From assembly GCF_009932555.1 (NCBI RefSeq), contig NZ_BLJO01000004.1:195640-259639 (forward strand): a DNA stretch of 64,000 bases, read 5' to 3'. Origin of the DNA: Steroidobacter agaridevorans. Lineage in GTDB: Bacteria > Pseudomonadota > Gammaproteobacteria > Steroidobacterales > Steroidobacteraceae. Below the pieces are notes generated by a model. That model searched no databases, had not been told where the DNA came from, and saw only the letters and a list, made by a program, of their open reading frames with translations. Below are positions 38,562 through 51,257 of the stretch, piece by piece (the first letter of the stretch is position 1; every line of letters starts with the position of its first letter). The position numbers and the translations under genes are program-made.

Positions 38562-39509
38562 ATGATCTACGACAACATTCTCGGCACCATCGGCCGCACC
38601 CCGATCGTCAGAATCAACCGGCTCGCACCGGCGAACGTGACGCTGTATGCCAAGTGCGAGTTCTTCAATCCGATGTCGTCGGTCAAGGACCGGTTGGCCA
38701 TCGCCATCATCGAGGACGCGGAGCGTCGGGGCACGCTGAAGCCGGGCCAGACTGTGGTCGAAGCCACGTCGGGCAACACTGGCATCGCGCTGGCGATGGT
38801 GTGCGCGGCCAAGGGTTATCCGTTCGTCGCGGTCATGGCCGAGACGTTCTCGGTCGAGCGTCGCAAGATCATGCGCCTGCTCGGTGCGAAGGTCATTCTC
38901 ACACCGGCCGCGGAGCGCGGCTCCGGCATGGTGCGCAAGGCGAAAGAACTGTCGGAGAAGCACGGCTGGTTCCTCGCCCGTCAGTTCGAGAACCAGGCAA
39001 ATCCCGAATATCACCGCAACACCACCGGTCCCGAGATCCTCAGCGATTTCGCCGGCCGCAAGCTGGATTTCTGGGTCACGGGCTGGGGCACGGGCGGCAC
39101 GCTCACGGGCGCCGGCGAAATGATCAAGAAGGCGCGTCCCGATGTGCGCATCATCGCGGCCGAGCCGGCGTCGGCTTCGCTGCTCGCCGGCGCCGAGTTC
39201 AAGCCTCACAAGATTCAGGGCTGGACGCCGGACTTCGTGCCGGGTGTGCTGAATCGCGAGGTGGCCGATGAGATCCTGACTGTGACCGATGACGAGGCGA
39301 TTCAGACATCGCGTCAGCTCGCGGCGAAAGAAGGCATCTTCTGCGGCATTTCCGCCGGCGGCACGATTGCGGCGGCGTTGAAGGTCGCGCAGAAGGCGCC
39401 GCAGGGCTCGGTCATTCTGGCGATGCTGCCGGATACCGCCGAGCGTTATTTGTCGACCGCGCTGTTCGAAGGCATCCCGGACGCCTCCGACGCCGAACCG
39501 ACGATTTAA
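38562..39509 (+). CDS. cysK: Cysteine synthase (O-acetylserine sulfhydrylase)
   Basis: The 315-residue fold-type II PLP enzyme starts MIYDNILGTIGRTPIVRINRL. PLP Lys is about residue 42 in NPMSSVKDRLA. The TSGNTGIAL substrate loop, the GTGGTLTGAGEMIKK phosphate-binding loop and the C-terminal GISAGGTIAAAL are all present. It condenses O-acetylserine and sulfide to cysteine. Motifs fit CysK more than CysM, but a CysM assignment cannot be excluded. It lies alone between phaC and the RND genes. Confidence 0.92.
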   Translation: MIYDNILGTIGRTPIVRINRLAPANVTLYAKCEFFNPMSSVKDRLAIAIIEDAERRGTLKPGQTVVEATSGNTGIALAMVCAAKGYPFVAVMAETFSVERRKIMRLLGAKVILTPAAERGSGMVRKAKELSEKHGWFLARQFENQANPEYHRNTTGPEILSDFAGRKLDFWVTGWGTGGTLTGAGEMIKKARPDVRIIAAEPASASLLAGAEFKPHKIQGWTPDFVPGVLNREVADEILTVTDDEAIQTSRQLAAKEGIFCGISAGGTIAAALKVAQKAPQGSVILAMLPDTAERYLSTALFEGIPDASDAEPTI

Positions 39510-39702
39510 AGCTTACATTTCTGTCAGCTAGAACCCGCCCCGCGGTTCGAATTTCTGAACCTCGGGCGCGGTCGTTCCGATTTGCGTAACTTTGCAACGT
39601 TCGGCACAAGTCTTACGAATTTTCGCATGAACGTTGCGAAGACAAGCTGCACTGCAGCTGGGAGAATGACTCGTTCTTCCTAGCTGACTCCGTGGCGGAT
39701 TC

Positions 39703-40784
39703 GTGAATCGCAATAACATCGTGGCGGTGGCGCTGGCTGTCGTCGTCGGCGCGGGCGCCTGGTATTACTTCGGGCGTTCCGACTCAGGCGCAGGCCAGGC
39801 GCCGGCCGGCGCCCGTGCTCCCGGCGCGCGTGAAGTGCCGGTCATGACGGCGCAACCCAAGCTGAAGGATTTCGCGCTCGAGGTCGAAGCGCTCGGCACC
39901 GTGCGGGCCAAGGAATCGGTCGACATCACCGCCAAGATCGCCGACCGCGTCACCGCCATTCATTTCGAGGAAGGCAAGCAGGTCCGCAAGGGCGACGTGC
40001 TGGTCGAGCTCGACAACACCGAAGCACTGGCCGATCTCGCCGCCGCCGAAGCGGCCGAGCGCGACAGCCGCAGCCAATACAAGCGCAGCCAGGAACTGTT
40101 CCAGACCAAGGCGCTGTCCGAGGCGCAGCTCGATCAGCTCGAAGCGACGATGCTCGCCAATCAGGCTCGCGTCGCTGCCGCCCGTTCGCGTGTCAGAGAT
40201 CGCACCATCACTGCGCCGTTCAATGGACGCGTCGGCCTGCGCAATGTGAGCTTGGGCGGATTGGTAAACCCGGGCGGCGTCATCACGACGCTCGACGATC
40301 TCAGTGTCGTGAAGCTCGACTTCGCGGTGCCCGAGTTGTTTCTTTCCAGCTTGAAGCCCGGCCTGACGGTCGAAGCCCACAGCGATGCGTATCCGAACTC
40401 GACCTTCAAAGGCCGGGTGGACAGCGTGGACACGCGAGTCGATCCCACCACCCGCGCCGTCGTGGTCCGCGCGCTGGTCGACAATCAGGACAGCCGCTTG
40501 CGACCGGGCATGTTCATGACGCTGCGGCTGGTGCGCTCCGAAGGCAAAGCGTTGATGCTGCCCGAGACTGCGATCGTGCCGGAGGACAGCAAGCATTTCG
40601 TGTTCGTCGTGGCTGACGGCAAGGCGCAGAAACGGGCAGTGACCATTGGCCGTCGTCGCCCGGGCGAAGTCGAGATCCTCAACGGTGTCACCGATCAGGA
40701 CGTGGTCGTCACCGATGGCACATTGAACGTGCACGATGGCACGCCGGTGGTCGCACGCTCCGAAGCCGCTCCTCAGGCCGCGTC

Positions 40785-40788
<4 letters not shown>
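39703..40788 (+). CDS. RND efflux system periplasmic adaptor (membrane fusion protein)
   Basis: The 361-residue protein starts at GTG. It has an uncleaved or cleaved N-terminal hydrophobic segment (NIVAVALAVVVGAGAWYYF), a barrel-sandwich/lipoyl half (VEALGTVRAKESVDITAKIADRV), an alpha-hairpin (RDSRSQYKRSQELFQTKALSEAQLDQLEATML), the second lipoyl half (ITAPFNGRVGLRNVSLGGLVNPG) and a beta-barrel region. It links the inner-membrane pump to an outer-membrane channel. It overlaps the pump gene by 4 bases. No TolC-like gene is adjacent, so an unlinked channel must serve it. Confidence 0.93.
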
Positions 40789-43928
<3,140 letters not shown>

Positions 43929-43938
43929 TGCAGCCCCA

Positions 43939-44042
43939 GGTACACGGATGTACCCGCCGCCGTCTGGCGGCGGCGACGAGCAAAAAGTCACGCCTTTTTG
44001 CAACGTCGCGCGCCGGGCGGGGCAGGAGCCCCGATCCGGTGC
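43939..44042 (+). repeat. Four-hairpin intergenic element, copy 2
   Basis: Just after the pump stop the same four-hairpin order as at 6492-6595 appears. Hairpin 1: GGTACA / CGGA / TGTACC (43939-43954). Hairpin 2: CGCCGCC / GTCT / GGCGGCG (43955-43972). Hairpin 3: GCAAAAAG / TCACGC / CTTTTTGC (43980-44001). Hairpin 4: GCGCCGG / CCGGTGC (44010-44042) with an inner CGGGGC / AGGA / GCCCCG. Stem sequences differ from copy 1 but pairing is kept, and the TCACGC loop is identical. There is no T-run here; an A-rich stretch follows. Confidence 0.8.
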
Positions 44043-44056
44043 CCGATAAAAAGAAA

Positions 44057-44173
44057 GAGCCGGTAGGCTGCAACACATACCGGCTCATGTCCCAGAGTGG
44101 CTTGCACCACTCTCGCAGGAGGACGATGTATGAGACCACGGCAGATACTGTGTGTTCCCTAAATATTTTGTAA
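44057..44173 (+). other. Structured leader with strong Shine-Dalgarno and two overlapping tiny ORFs
   Basis: Two perfect hairpins, GAGCCGGTA / TACCGGCTC (44057-44086) and GAGTGG / CTTGCA / CCACTC (44095-44112), sit just before AGGAGG (44117-44122). Two overlapping short ORFs follow. ATG 44126 encodes 15 residues (MYETTADTVCSLNIL). ATG 44130, at better spacing, encodes 10 residues (MRPRQILCVP). It may be a leader peptide/attenuator region, a small protein gene or a degraded gene start. The surrounding 423-base gap otherwise holds repeat copy 2 and an AT-rich tract. Confidence 0.45.
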
Positions 44174-44260
44174 TTCAGAAATACTTTTTTGGAATGGAAG
44201 CCGCATCATTGCGGCACCTGCTTGTCGCATTAATTAGGAAAATTTAAAAATCGATTGCGG
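44158..44260 (+). promoter_or_regulatory. AT-rich tract upstream of the M32 carboxypeptidase gene
   Basis: This stretch is strikingly A/T-rich against a GC-rich background (CTAAATATTTTGTAATTC, later TTAATTAGGAAAATTTAAAA). It contains a small hairpin, GCCGCA / TCAT / TGCGGC (44200-44215). TTGTCG near 44223 and TTAAAA-type hexamers further on could form a promoter for the gene at 44352, but no precise hexamer pair is convincing. Confidence 0.35.
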
Positions 44261-44351
44261 CCCGGCAGCGCTAGTGGCCAAACGGGCATTGCTAGAATGG
44301 CGCCTTTCGAGGATGGGCCCGCATCGGGCAACCTAGCTTTCGGATCGCGCC

Positions 44352-45848
44352 ATGGCTCTGACGCCTTATCAACAACTCGAACAGGAATTCCGGCGTCTGC
44401 ACGCCTTTCGCAGCGCTGCCAGCCTGCTGCGCTGGGATTCCGCGGTCATGATGCCCCGCGGCAGCTCGGAACTCCGGGGCGAACAGCTCGCTGCTTTGGA
44501 GACCGAATCGCACTCGCTGGTGACCTCCCCGCGGGTGTCGCGGCTGCTCGACCGCGCCGAGGCCAATCTGCAGGGGCTCGAGGATTGGCAGCAGGCCAAC
44601 CTGAAGGAGATGCGTCGGGAGCGCGACCACGCTATTGCCACCCCCCAGAACCTCGTCTCACGGCTCGCTAAAGCGACCGCACGCGCCGAAATCAAATGGA
44701 TCGAGGCTCGTCAGAAGAGCGATTTCTCCTTGTTCGCTCCACATCTGGAGGAAGTCACGGCGCTGGTGCGGAATAAGGCCGACCTGCTCGGCAAAGCGCT
44801 CAAGCTCCATCCCTACGACGCCCTGCTGGATGAGTTCAGTCCGGGCATGACCACCGCCGAGATCGACGCCATTTTCACTACAGTCGGTCGGCGCTTGCCC
44901 GGCCTGATTCAAGAAGCCATCGACACGCAGGCCAAGCATGCGCCGCTGGAAATCACCGGACGATTTTCCGCCAGCAAGCAGCGGCACCTGGCGAACGAAT
45001 TGATGAAGGTCATGGGCTTTCCCTTCGATCGCGGTCGACTGGACGAGAGCGAGCATCCGTTCACCGGCGGCATTCCCGGCGATATCCGCATCACCACCCG
45101 TTTCAATCCAGCCGAGCCGCTGACCGGCTTGATGGGCGTGCTGCATGAGACAGGTCATGCGATGTACGACGTGGGCCTGCCGGAGCAGTGGCGCGGTCAG
45201 CCTGTGGGGCGTGACCGCGGCATGGCCATGCAGGAAAGTCAGTCGCTGCTGCTGGAGATGCTGATCTGCCGGAACCGGCCGTTCCTGCGCTATCTGAAGC
45301 CGCTCATGGAAAAGGCCTTCGGCGTCACCGGGCCGGAATGGGAAGTGGAAAATCTATATCGGCTGCTGACGCGGGTTCGCCGCAGCCTGATTCGCGTCGA
45401 CGCCGACGAGGTCACGTATACAGTGCACATTCTGCTGCGCTATGAGTTGGAGCAGGAGATCCTGAAGGGCGAGCTGAAGATCCGGGATCTGCCCGAAGCC
45501 TGGAATACCCGCATGGGCGACCGGCTCGGCGTGCGGCCCGCGAACGATGCCGAGGGTTGCCTGCAAGATGTGCATTGGGCGGTGGGCTCGTTCGGGTATT
45601 TCCCGTCGTACGCGATCGGCGCGGTGATCGCCGGCCAGCTGTACGAAAGCCTGCGCTCCGATCGTCCGCAGCTCGATGAGGAGATCGCCGCGGGACAATT
45701 CGGGGGATTATTCGACTGGTTGCGGCAGAATGTACATTCGCTCGCCGCGAGCGTGAGCACGCCCGACCTGATCCGCAACGCCACCGGCAAGCCGCTGTCC
45801 GCGGCCGCCTGGCTGCGCTATATCGAAGGCAAATACCTGGAAGCCTGA
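44352..45848 (+). CDS. M32 family metallocarboxypeptidase
   Basis: The 498-residue cytosolic zinc carboxypeptidase is related to Thermus Taq carboxypeptidase 1. The active-site motif is HETGHAMYD (HExxH at residues 265-269), with the third ligand region in [14 protein letters not shown]. Other family blocks are [51 protein letters not shown], and the long N-terminal helical region. It removes C-terminal residues, often with broad specificity. Its stop is 1 base before ttcA, so the two are likely co-transcribed. Confidence 0.94.
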   Translation: MALTPYQQLEQEFRRLHAFRSAASLLRWDSAVMMPRGSSELRGEQLAALETESHSLVTSPRVSRLLDRAEANLQGLEDWQQANLKEMRRERDHAIATPQNLVSRLAKATARAEIKWIEARQKSDFSLFAPHLEEVTALVRNKADLLGKALKLHPYDALLDEFSPGMTTAEIDAIFTTVGRRLPGLIQEAIDTQAKHAPLEITGRFSASKQRHLANELMKVMGFPFDRGRLDESEHPFTGGIPGDIRITTRFNPAEPLTGLMGVLHETGHAMYDVGLPEQWRGQPVGRDRGMAMQESQSLLLEMLICRNRPFLRYLKPLMEKAFGVTGPEWEVENLYRLLTRVRRSLIRVDADEVTYTVHILLRYELEQEILKGELKIRDLPEAWNTRMGDRLGVRPANDAEGCLQDVHWAVGSFGYFPSYAIGAVIAGQLYESLRSDRPQLDEEIAAGQFGGLFDWLRQNVHSLAASVSTPDLIRNATGKPLSAAAWLRYIEGKYLEA

Positions 45849-45849
45849 C

Positions 45850-46680
45850 ATGTCCGCCGTTCCTGACTACTCGAACAACTTCAAGCGCCTGCAAGCACGG
45901 CTGCGCAGCCTTGCCGGCAAGGCCATCGAAGATTTCCGCATGATCGAAGCGGGCGACAAGGTGATGGTGTGCCTGTCGGGCGGCAAGGATTCGTACACCA
46001 TGCTCGACATCCTGATGTCGCTCCAGCGCAGCGCGCCGGTGCACTTCGAGCTGATCGCGGTGAACCTGGATCAGAAACAGCCGGGCTTTCCCGAGCATGT
46101 ATTGCCCGGTTATCTGAAGGCGCTGGGCATTCCGTTTCATATCATCGAGCAGGACACCTACAGCGTCGTCAAACGCGTGATTCCCGAAGGCAGGACCATG
46201 TGCGGCCTGTGCTCGCGGCTGCGTCGAGGCGCCTTGTATCGGTTCGCGGCGGACAATGGCATCACCAAGATCGCGCTCGGCCACCATCGCGACGACATCA
46301 TCGAGACGTTGTTCCTGAACATGTTCTTCGGCGGCAAGCTCAAGGCCATGCCGCCGAAGCTGCATTCGGAAGATGGCCGGCACATCGTGATCCGTCCGCT
46401 GGCCTATGTCGCCGAGCAGGACATCGAGCGCTACGCGCGCGCCCGGGAGTTCCCCTTGATTCCGTGCTCGCTATGCGGCTCGCAGGAGAACATGCAGCGG
46501 GTCGAGATCAAGAAGATGCTGCGCGAATGGGAGCGCCAGTACCCGGGCCGCACCGAGTCGATCTTCTCCAGCCTGCGCAACGTGGTGCCGTCGCACCTCG
46601 CCGACCCGACACGCTACGATTTCAACGAACGACCGACCCCGGCAGGCGAGGTCACCAACAATCCCGGGGAGCTGTTTTAG
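45850..46680 (+). CDS. ttcA: tRNA 2-thiocytidine biosynthesis protein TtcA
   Basis: The 276-residue enzyme thiolates C32 in certain tRNAs using an Fe-S cluster and ATP. It has the PP-loop SGGKDS (residues 43-48), the paired CxxC motifs CGLC and CSLC that hold the cluster, and [16 protein letters not shown]. Length and order match TtcA. Its final TAG overlaps the GTG of the next gene by 1 base. Confidence 0.95.
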   Translation: MSAVPDYSNNFKRLQARLRSLAGKAIEDFRMIEAGDKVMVCLSGGKDSYTMLDILMSLQRSAPVHFELIAVNLDQKQPGFPEHVLPGYLKALGIPFHIIEQDTYSVVKRVIPEGRTMCGLCSRLRRGALYRFAADNGITKIALGHHRDDIIETLFLNMFFGGKLKAMPPKLHSEDGRHIVIRPLAYVAEQDIERYARAREFPLIPCSLCGSQENMQRVEIKKMLREWERQYPGRTESIFSSLRNVVPSHLADPTRYDFNERPTPAGEVTNNPGELF

Positions 46681-47192
46681 TGAGTCAGCAATACATCGTG
46701 TTCTCGCATGGCCAGGATGGCGACCCTTGGGGCACGAAGATCGTCGCCATGGCCGAGGTCGCGAAGAAACATGGTCTGACGGTCGAGTCGGTGGACTATC
46801 GCGGCATGGCCGATCCGGCCGCGCGCGTCACCAAGCTGCTCGAGGTCTGCAAGAAGTTGCCGGGCGAGTTGCTGCTGGTGGGCTCGAGTCTCGGCGCGCA
46901 CGTGTGCACGACGGTGTCGACTCAGGTCGTCACGCGCGGCCTGTTCCTGCTCGCGCCGGCGTTCTTCATGCCGGGCTATGAAAAATACACGCCGGCGCCC
47001 CCGGCCTGTCCCGTGGATATCGTGCACGGCTGGAACGACGACATCGTTCCGGTGGAAAACAGCATCCGTTATGCGCGCCAATACAAGAGCGCGCTGCATA
47101 TTCTCGATTCAGATCACCGGCTGACAGCCAACCTGACCGATGTGTGCGCGCTACTGGACAATTTCCTGCGGCGCCTGGCGGCCAGCGCATGA
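46680..47192 (+). CDS. Small alpha/beta hydrolase
   Basis: The start is GTG 46680, which overlaps the last base of the ttcA stop; GGGGAG lies just upstream. The 170-residue protein begins [18 protein letters not shown] and has the nucleophile elbow GSSLGAH. The acid lies in IVHGWNDDIVPVENS and the His in ILDSDHRL. The size fits small RBBP9/YqiA-like or dienelactone-hydrolase-like esterases without a lid. The substrate is unknown. Frame use and tight spacing place it in the M32-ttcA operon. Confidence 0.83.
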   Translation: MSQQYIVFSHGQDGDPWGTKIVAMAEVAKKHGLTVESVDYRGMADPAARVTKLLEVCKKLPGELLLVGSSLGAHVCTTVSTQVVTRGLFLLAPAFFMPGYEKYTPAPPACPVDIVHGWNDDIVPVENSIRYARQYKSALHILDSDHRLTANLTDVCALLDNFLRRLAASA

Positions 47193-47254
47193 ATTTGCGC
47201 TCCTGCTAATATTCGCGACCGGACGTGGCGAGGTCGATCGACAGGAGTTCCCAT

Positions 47255-47488
47255 ATGACCAAGAAGAGCAGGAATCGCAGCCTACTGTCGCTGGCGCTCA
47301 TGGCGTCATTGCTCGCCGCTTGCGGTTCCGAGCAGCAACCGAGCGAGCCGCCGCCGGTCGAAGAAACCGCGTTCGGTGACATGGCGGGCGCCGTCGACAA
47401 GGCGCGCGCCGTCGAGGGCCAGGTTCAGGATCACAAGCAAGCGATCGACCGCGCGCTCGAACAGAACGAGAACCCGACCGCCGAATAA
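47255..47488 (+). CDS. Small lipoprotein (77 aa)
   Basis: ATG 47255 is preceded by CAGGAG at good distance; the longer reading from 47225 is less likely. MTKKSRNRSLLSLALMASLLAACGSEQ is a signal peptide with lipobox LAAC. The mature part of about 55 residues is Pro/Glu-rich and then helical, with many Gln and Asp (GDMAGAVDKARAVEGQVQDHKQAIDRALE). It lies 18 bases before plsB. Function unknown, perhaps an envelope spacer protein. Confidence 0.72.
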   Translation: MTKKSRNRSLLSLALMASLLAACGSEQQPSEPPPVEETAFGDMAGAVDKARAVEGQVQDHKQAIDRALEQNENPTAE

Positions 47489-47506
47489 CGCGGCGCGAAC
47501 CCACCC

Positions 47507-49960
47507 ATGGCTGATTTCTCCGGACTCGACAGACTCTGGTTGAGCTTGCTGCGCGCGCCCGTTTCGATGTGGGCGCGTCCGCACGTTTTGCCCGAAGATC
47601 TGCGCGCCCGCTATGCCCAGCGGGAACGGCCGATCTGCTATGTCCTGAGCGAGTCCGCGATCGCCGACCTGGTCGTGCTCGAAAAGGTGTGTGCCGCGCA
47701 TGGGTTGCCAGCGCCGTCGCAGGCGTTGAAAAAGCCTCTGCCGTCGGAATCCGTGCTGTTCCTCGAGCGCCGCGCGGGTTTTTGGGGAGATCGCACCGAC
47801 TATCGTATTTCCGACTCGATGCGCTCGCTGGTCGCCGCGGCGTTCGACGATCCCACGCTCGATGTCGATTTGATCCCCGTCACCGTTCTGTGGGGCCGTG
47901 CGCCCAATCGCAAAGACTCGTGGCTGCGCATCCTGCTGTCCGAGAACTGGGAGCGCGTCGGGCGCTTCCGTCGGTTGCTGTCGCTGATGGTGAATGGCCG
48001 CAATCTGTTCGTTCAGTTTGGCGAGCCGGTCTCGCTGCGGGCGGCCGTGAACGAAGGCACCGACAAGGCGCGCACCGTTCGGCGTCTCACTCGCGCGTTG
48101 CGGCTCAACCTGGCGCGCCAGCGTGCGGCGACCCTCGGGCCCGATCTTTCGCATCGACGGACGATGGCGACGCAAGTGCTGCGTGCGGGCGCCGTGCGTC
48201 GTGCGATGGCCGACGAGATGCGCTCGAAGAAAATCTCCCGCCGCGAAGCGTTGAAGCTGGCGCAGGACTACGTTTGGGAGATTGCCGCCAACTATTCGCA
48301 CATCTTCGTGGCCTTCATGGCCAAGGGGCTCAGCTGGTTCTGGACGCGGCTCTACGATGGCGTCGAGTTGCATCACGTCGAACAGCTGCAGAAAGTGATC
48401 GACGGCAACGAAGTGATCTACGTGCCGTGCCACCGCAGTCACATCGACTATCTGCTGCTGTCCTACGTCATCTATTACAAGGGCTACGCCATTCCGCACA
48501 TCGCGGCCGGCATCAACCTGAACATGGCCGGCGTCGGGCGCTTCCTGCGCAAGGGCGGCGCGTTCTTCATGCGCCGTAGCTTCAAGGGCAATGCGCTGTA
48601 CACCATGGTGTTCATGAAATACCTGGGTTTGATGATGGCGCGCGGTCATTCGATCGAATATTTCATCGAAGGCGGGCGCAGCCGCACCGGGCGCTTGTTA
48701 CAGCCCAAGACCGGCATGCTGTCGATGACTTTACGCAGCTACTTGCGCGATCCGCGGCGGCCCATCGTGTTCCTGCCGGTGTACTTCGGCTACGAGCGAC
48801 TGATCGAAGGCAAGACCTACGTCAACGAGATGCTCGGCAAGCCCAAGGAGAAGGAATCCATCTTCACCATGCTGCGGACGTTGCCGGCGCTGCGCAAACG
48901 CTTCGGCAAGGTGCATGTGAGCTTCGGCGAAGCCATTCATCTGAACGAGATCCTGAAGCGTCACGATCCGGACGGTCGTCATCTGGTCGAGAAAATAGAG
49001 CGGCCGGCGTGGCTGTCGCCGGCGGTCGACGAGCTCGCGACGCGCATCATGACGAACATCAACGGCGCCGCCTGCGTCGCGCCGATGAATTTGATTGCGA
49101 CGGCATTGCTCGCGACACCGAAGCAGTCGATGCTCGAAAGCGATCTGGCGCGGCAGTTGGAGTTGTATGCGTCGCTGCTGCGACAGGCGCCGTATTCGTC
49201 TTTGATCTGGGTCACCGAGATCGATGGCGCGTCGATCGTGCGCCATGGCGAGCGCATGGGCGTGATCCAGCGGCTCAAACATCAGCTGGGCGATGTCATG
49301 CAGATGACGGAGGAGAACTCCGTGCTCATGACTTACTTCCGCAACAACGTGCTGCATCTGATGGCGCTGCCGTCGCTGATCGCGTGCTGCTTCCTGAACA
49401 ACCGCACCATGCGCACCGAGGATATCCAGCGTCTGATGTGGCGAATCTATCCCTATGTCCGGGACGAGTTGTTCCTGCGCTGGACGGAAGAGGAAATGAG
49501 CGCGGTCACGCTCGAAACGCTGGATGACCTGGCGAATCATGGCCTGCTCGAGTCGGTCGAAGCCGGCGCGCAATGGCGGCGTCCGCCGACCGGATCCGCC
49601 GAGGCCGTGCAGCTGTCGAACCTCGCGCAGGTCACGGTGCAGATCATCGAGCGTTACTATCTGGTGATCGCCGTGCTGTTGAAACATGGCAGCGGCCGCA
49701 TCAGCCAGGACGCCCTCGAAACCCAATGCCAGCTCATGGCGCAGCGGATGTCGCTGCTGTACGAGCTGAACTCACCGGAGTTCCACGACAAAATCCTGTT
49801 CAAGAACTTCATCGATCTGCTGCGTGCTCGCAATGTGCTGGGGGTGAACGCCGAGGGACGCTTGACCTATACGGACATGCTGCCGGCGGTGGCCGACGAC
49901 GCGCAGTTGGTTTTGCACGAACAGATCCGGAACAGCGTGCTCCAGGTTACACACCGCTGA
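47507..49960 (+). CDS. plsB: Glycerol-3-phosphate 1-O-acyltransferase
   Basis: The 817-residue inner-membrane-associated enzyme makes lysophosphatidic acid, the first step of phospholipid synthesis. The acyltransferase HX4D motif is HRSHIDYLL (H309, D314), followed by GGAFFMRRSFKG, FIEGGRSRTGR and the fourth block PIVFLPVYFGYERLIEG. Length and the large N- and C-terminal helical regions match E. coli PlsB (about 807). It is followed by pldA, so synthesis and breakdown of phospholipid are adjacent. Confidence 0.94.
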   Translation: MADFSGLDRLWLSLLRAPVSMWARPHVLPEDLRARYAQRERPICYVLSESAIADLVVLEKVCAAHGLPAPSQALKKPLPSESVLFLERRAGFWGDRTDYRISDSMRSLVAAAFDDPTLDVDLIPVTVLWGRAPNRKDSWLRILLSENWERVGRFRRLLSLMVNGRNLFVQFGEPVSLRAAVNEGTDKARTVRRLTRALRLNLARQRAATLGPDLSHRRTMATQVLRAGAVRRAMADEMRSKKISRREALKLAQDYVWEIAANYSHIFVAFMAKGLSWFWTRLYDGVELHHVEQLQKVIDGNEVIYVPCHRSHIDYLLLSYVIYYKGYAIPHIAAGINLNMAGVGRFLRKGGAFFMRRSFKGNALYTMVFMKYLGLMMARGHSIEYFIEGGRSRTGRLLQPKTGMLSMTLRSYLRDPRRPIVFLPVYFGYERLIEGKTYVNEMLGKPKEKESIFTMLRTLPALRKRFGKVHVSFGEAIHLNEILKRHDPDGRHLVEKIERPAWLSPAVDELATRIMTNINGAACVAPMNLIATALLATPKQSMLESDLARQLELYASLLRQAPYSSLIWVTEIDGASIVRHGERMGVIQRLKHQLGDVMQMTEENSVLMTYFRNNVLHLMALPSLIACCFLNNRTMRTEDIQRLMWRIYPYVRDELFLRWTEEEMSAVTLETLDDLANHGLLESVEAGAQWRRPPTGSAEAVQLSNLAQVTVQIIERYYLVIAVLLKHGSGRISQDALETQCQLMAQRMSLLYELNSPEFHDKILFKNFIDLLRARNVLGVNAEGRLTYTDMLPAVADDAQLVLHEQIRNSVLQVTHR

Positions 49961-50056
49961 CGTGCAGTCGGAGATTCCCCAACTACCCACGCTGGCCGGA
50001 TCAGGCGCGGCCCGGTAGGCTTCGGCTCCATTGCCTGCTCGCGGTCGCCCGGTGTC

Positions 50057-51247
50057 ATGAATATTTCCAAGCTGTTACTCGTGCTCGCTGTATTCATCAG
50101 CTGGGGCGCGCGCGCCGACATCATTCTTTCCACGCCTCACGCCCAGGTCGTTTCAGGCACACCGCTGCAGCTCGATCTGACTTTGACGAACAGCGACCCG
50201 GAGCCGCTCATCGTGGAACTGCCGGACAAGCTTCATGTGCGCTTCGAGACGCCTACCGGGCTGTCCGTCATCGAGATGACGCCGGAGCGCACCGGGCATA
50301 TCGAGGTTGCTTCAGGCGGCTTCACGCGCATGAAGTTGCAAGGTGCGTTGCCGCCGAACGTCGAAGGGGTCGCAACACTCGTGCCCACGGGGCTGGCGTC
50401 GAACTCGGTCGCTCTGCAAATTCTTCCGCCTGCGGCCAACGCGGAGGCGGTCGCGGCTAACGAGGCTACCCGTCCTGCCGAGCCGGCGAAGCAGACGTAC
50501 ACGACGGCGCTCGTGGATAAGCCGCCGCCGCTGGCGGTGTCGGTGTATGAGCCGGTTTATTTCATCGTCGGCGGCGACGGCGGCCTGAACGCGAAGTTTC
50601 AGATCAGTCTGCGCTATCAGCTGTTCGACAATCGGGGCCGGCTGGCCAGCCGGCTGCCCTGGATCGACGATTTGTATCTTTCGTATTCGCAGACGTCGTT
50701 GTGGGACCTCGGCGATCTCTCCAAGCCGTTCAAGGACTCGAGCTACCGGCCCCGGCTGTTCTACTCGAATACCGATCTCACCCGGCTGTTCGATGGCCAA
50801 CTGCGTCTGGGCGTGGAGACTGGCTTCGGTCACGAGTCCAACGGCAAGGAAGGCGAGGACTCGCGCAGCTTCAACATGTTCTATGTGCGACCCATTCTGA
50901 CTTTCGGCGACCCGGCCGGCCTGCGGTTCTATGCCGCGCCGCTGGTCCACAACTACATTTCCGCCGACGAGAATCCGGACATCGCGGACTATCGGGGCTA
51001 TGTCGACTGGGTGCTCGGCTTCGGCGCGAGAGGCGGCCTGGATTTCTGGACCACGCTGCGCAAGGGCAAGCGCGGCAACAATGGCAGCGTCGAGCTGAAT
51101 GTTTCCTATCCGCTGTCCAAGCTCAGCGGCGGCGATCTCACCGGCTGGCTGACCCTGCAGTACTTCAACGGCTACGGCGAGAGCCTGCTGGATTACAACC
51201 GCAAGCTGGATTCGCAGCTGCGTCTGGGCATCGCGGTGGCGTTGTAG
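50057..51247 (+). CDS. pldA: Outer-membrane phospholipase A with N-terminal Ig-like extension
   Basis: The 396-residue protein has a signal peptide ending near ARADI. The C-terminal part of about 270 residues is the OMPLA barrel, with the active-site signature GFGHESNGKEGEDSRSFN (catalytic His about 259, Ser about 261, downstream Asn). It should degrade phospholipids that leak into the outer leaflet. E. coli PldA has about 289 residues. Here about 100 extra residues after the signal form a beta-rich Ig-like domain (STPHAQVVSGTPLQLDLTLTN and following) and an Ala/Pro linker. Confidence 0.9.
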   Translation: MNISKLLLVLAVFISWGARADIILSTPHAQVVSGTPLQLDLTLTNSDPEPLIVELPDKLHVRFETPTGLSVIEMTPERTGHIEVASGGFTRMKLQGALPPNVEGVATLVPTGLASNSVALQILPPAANAEAVAANEATRPAEPAKQTYTTALVDKPPPLAVSVYEPVYFIVGGDGGLNAKFQISLRYQLFDNRGRLASRLPWIDDLYLSYSQTSLWDLGDLSKPFKDSSYRPRLFYSNTDLTRLFDGQLRLGVETGFGHESNGKEGEDSRSFNMFYVRPILTFGDPAGLRFYAAPLVHNYISADENPDIADYRGYVDWVLGFGARGGLDFWTTLRKGKRGNNGSVELNVSYPLSKLSGGDLTGWLTLQYFNGYGESLLDYNRKLDSQLRLGIAVAL

Positions 51248-51257
51248 ACGACTCGAG

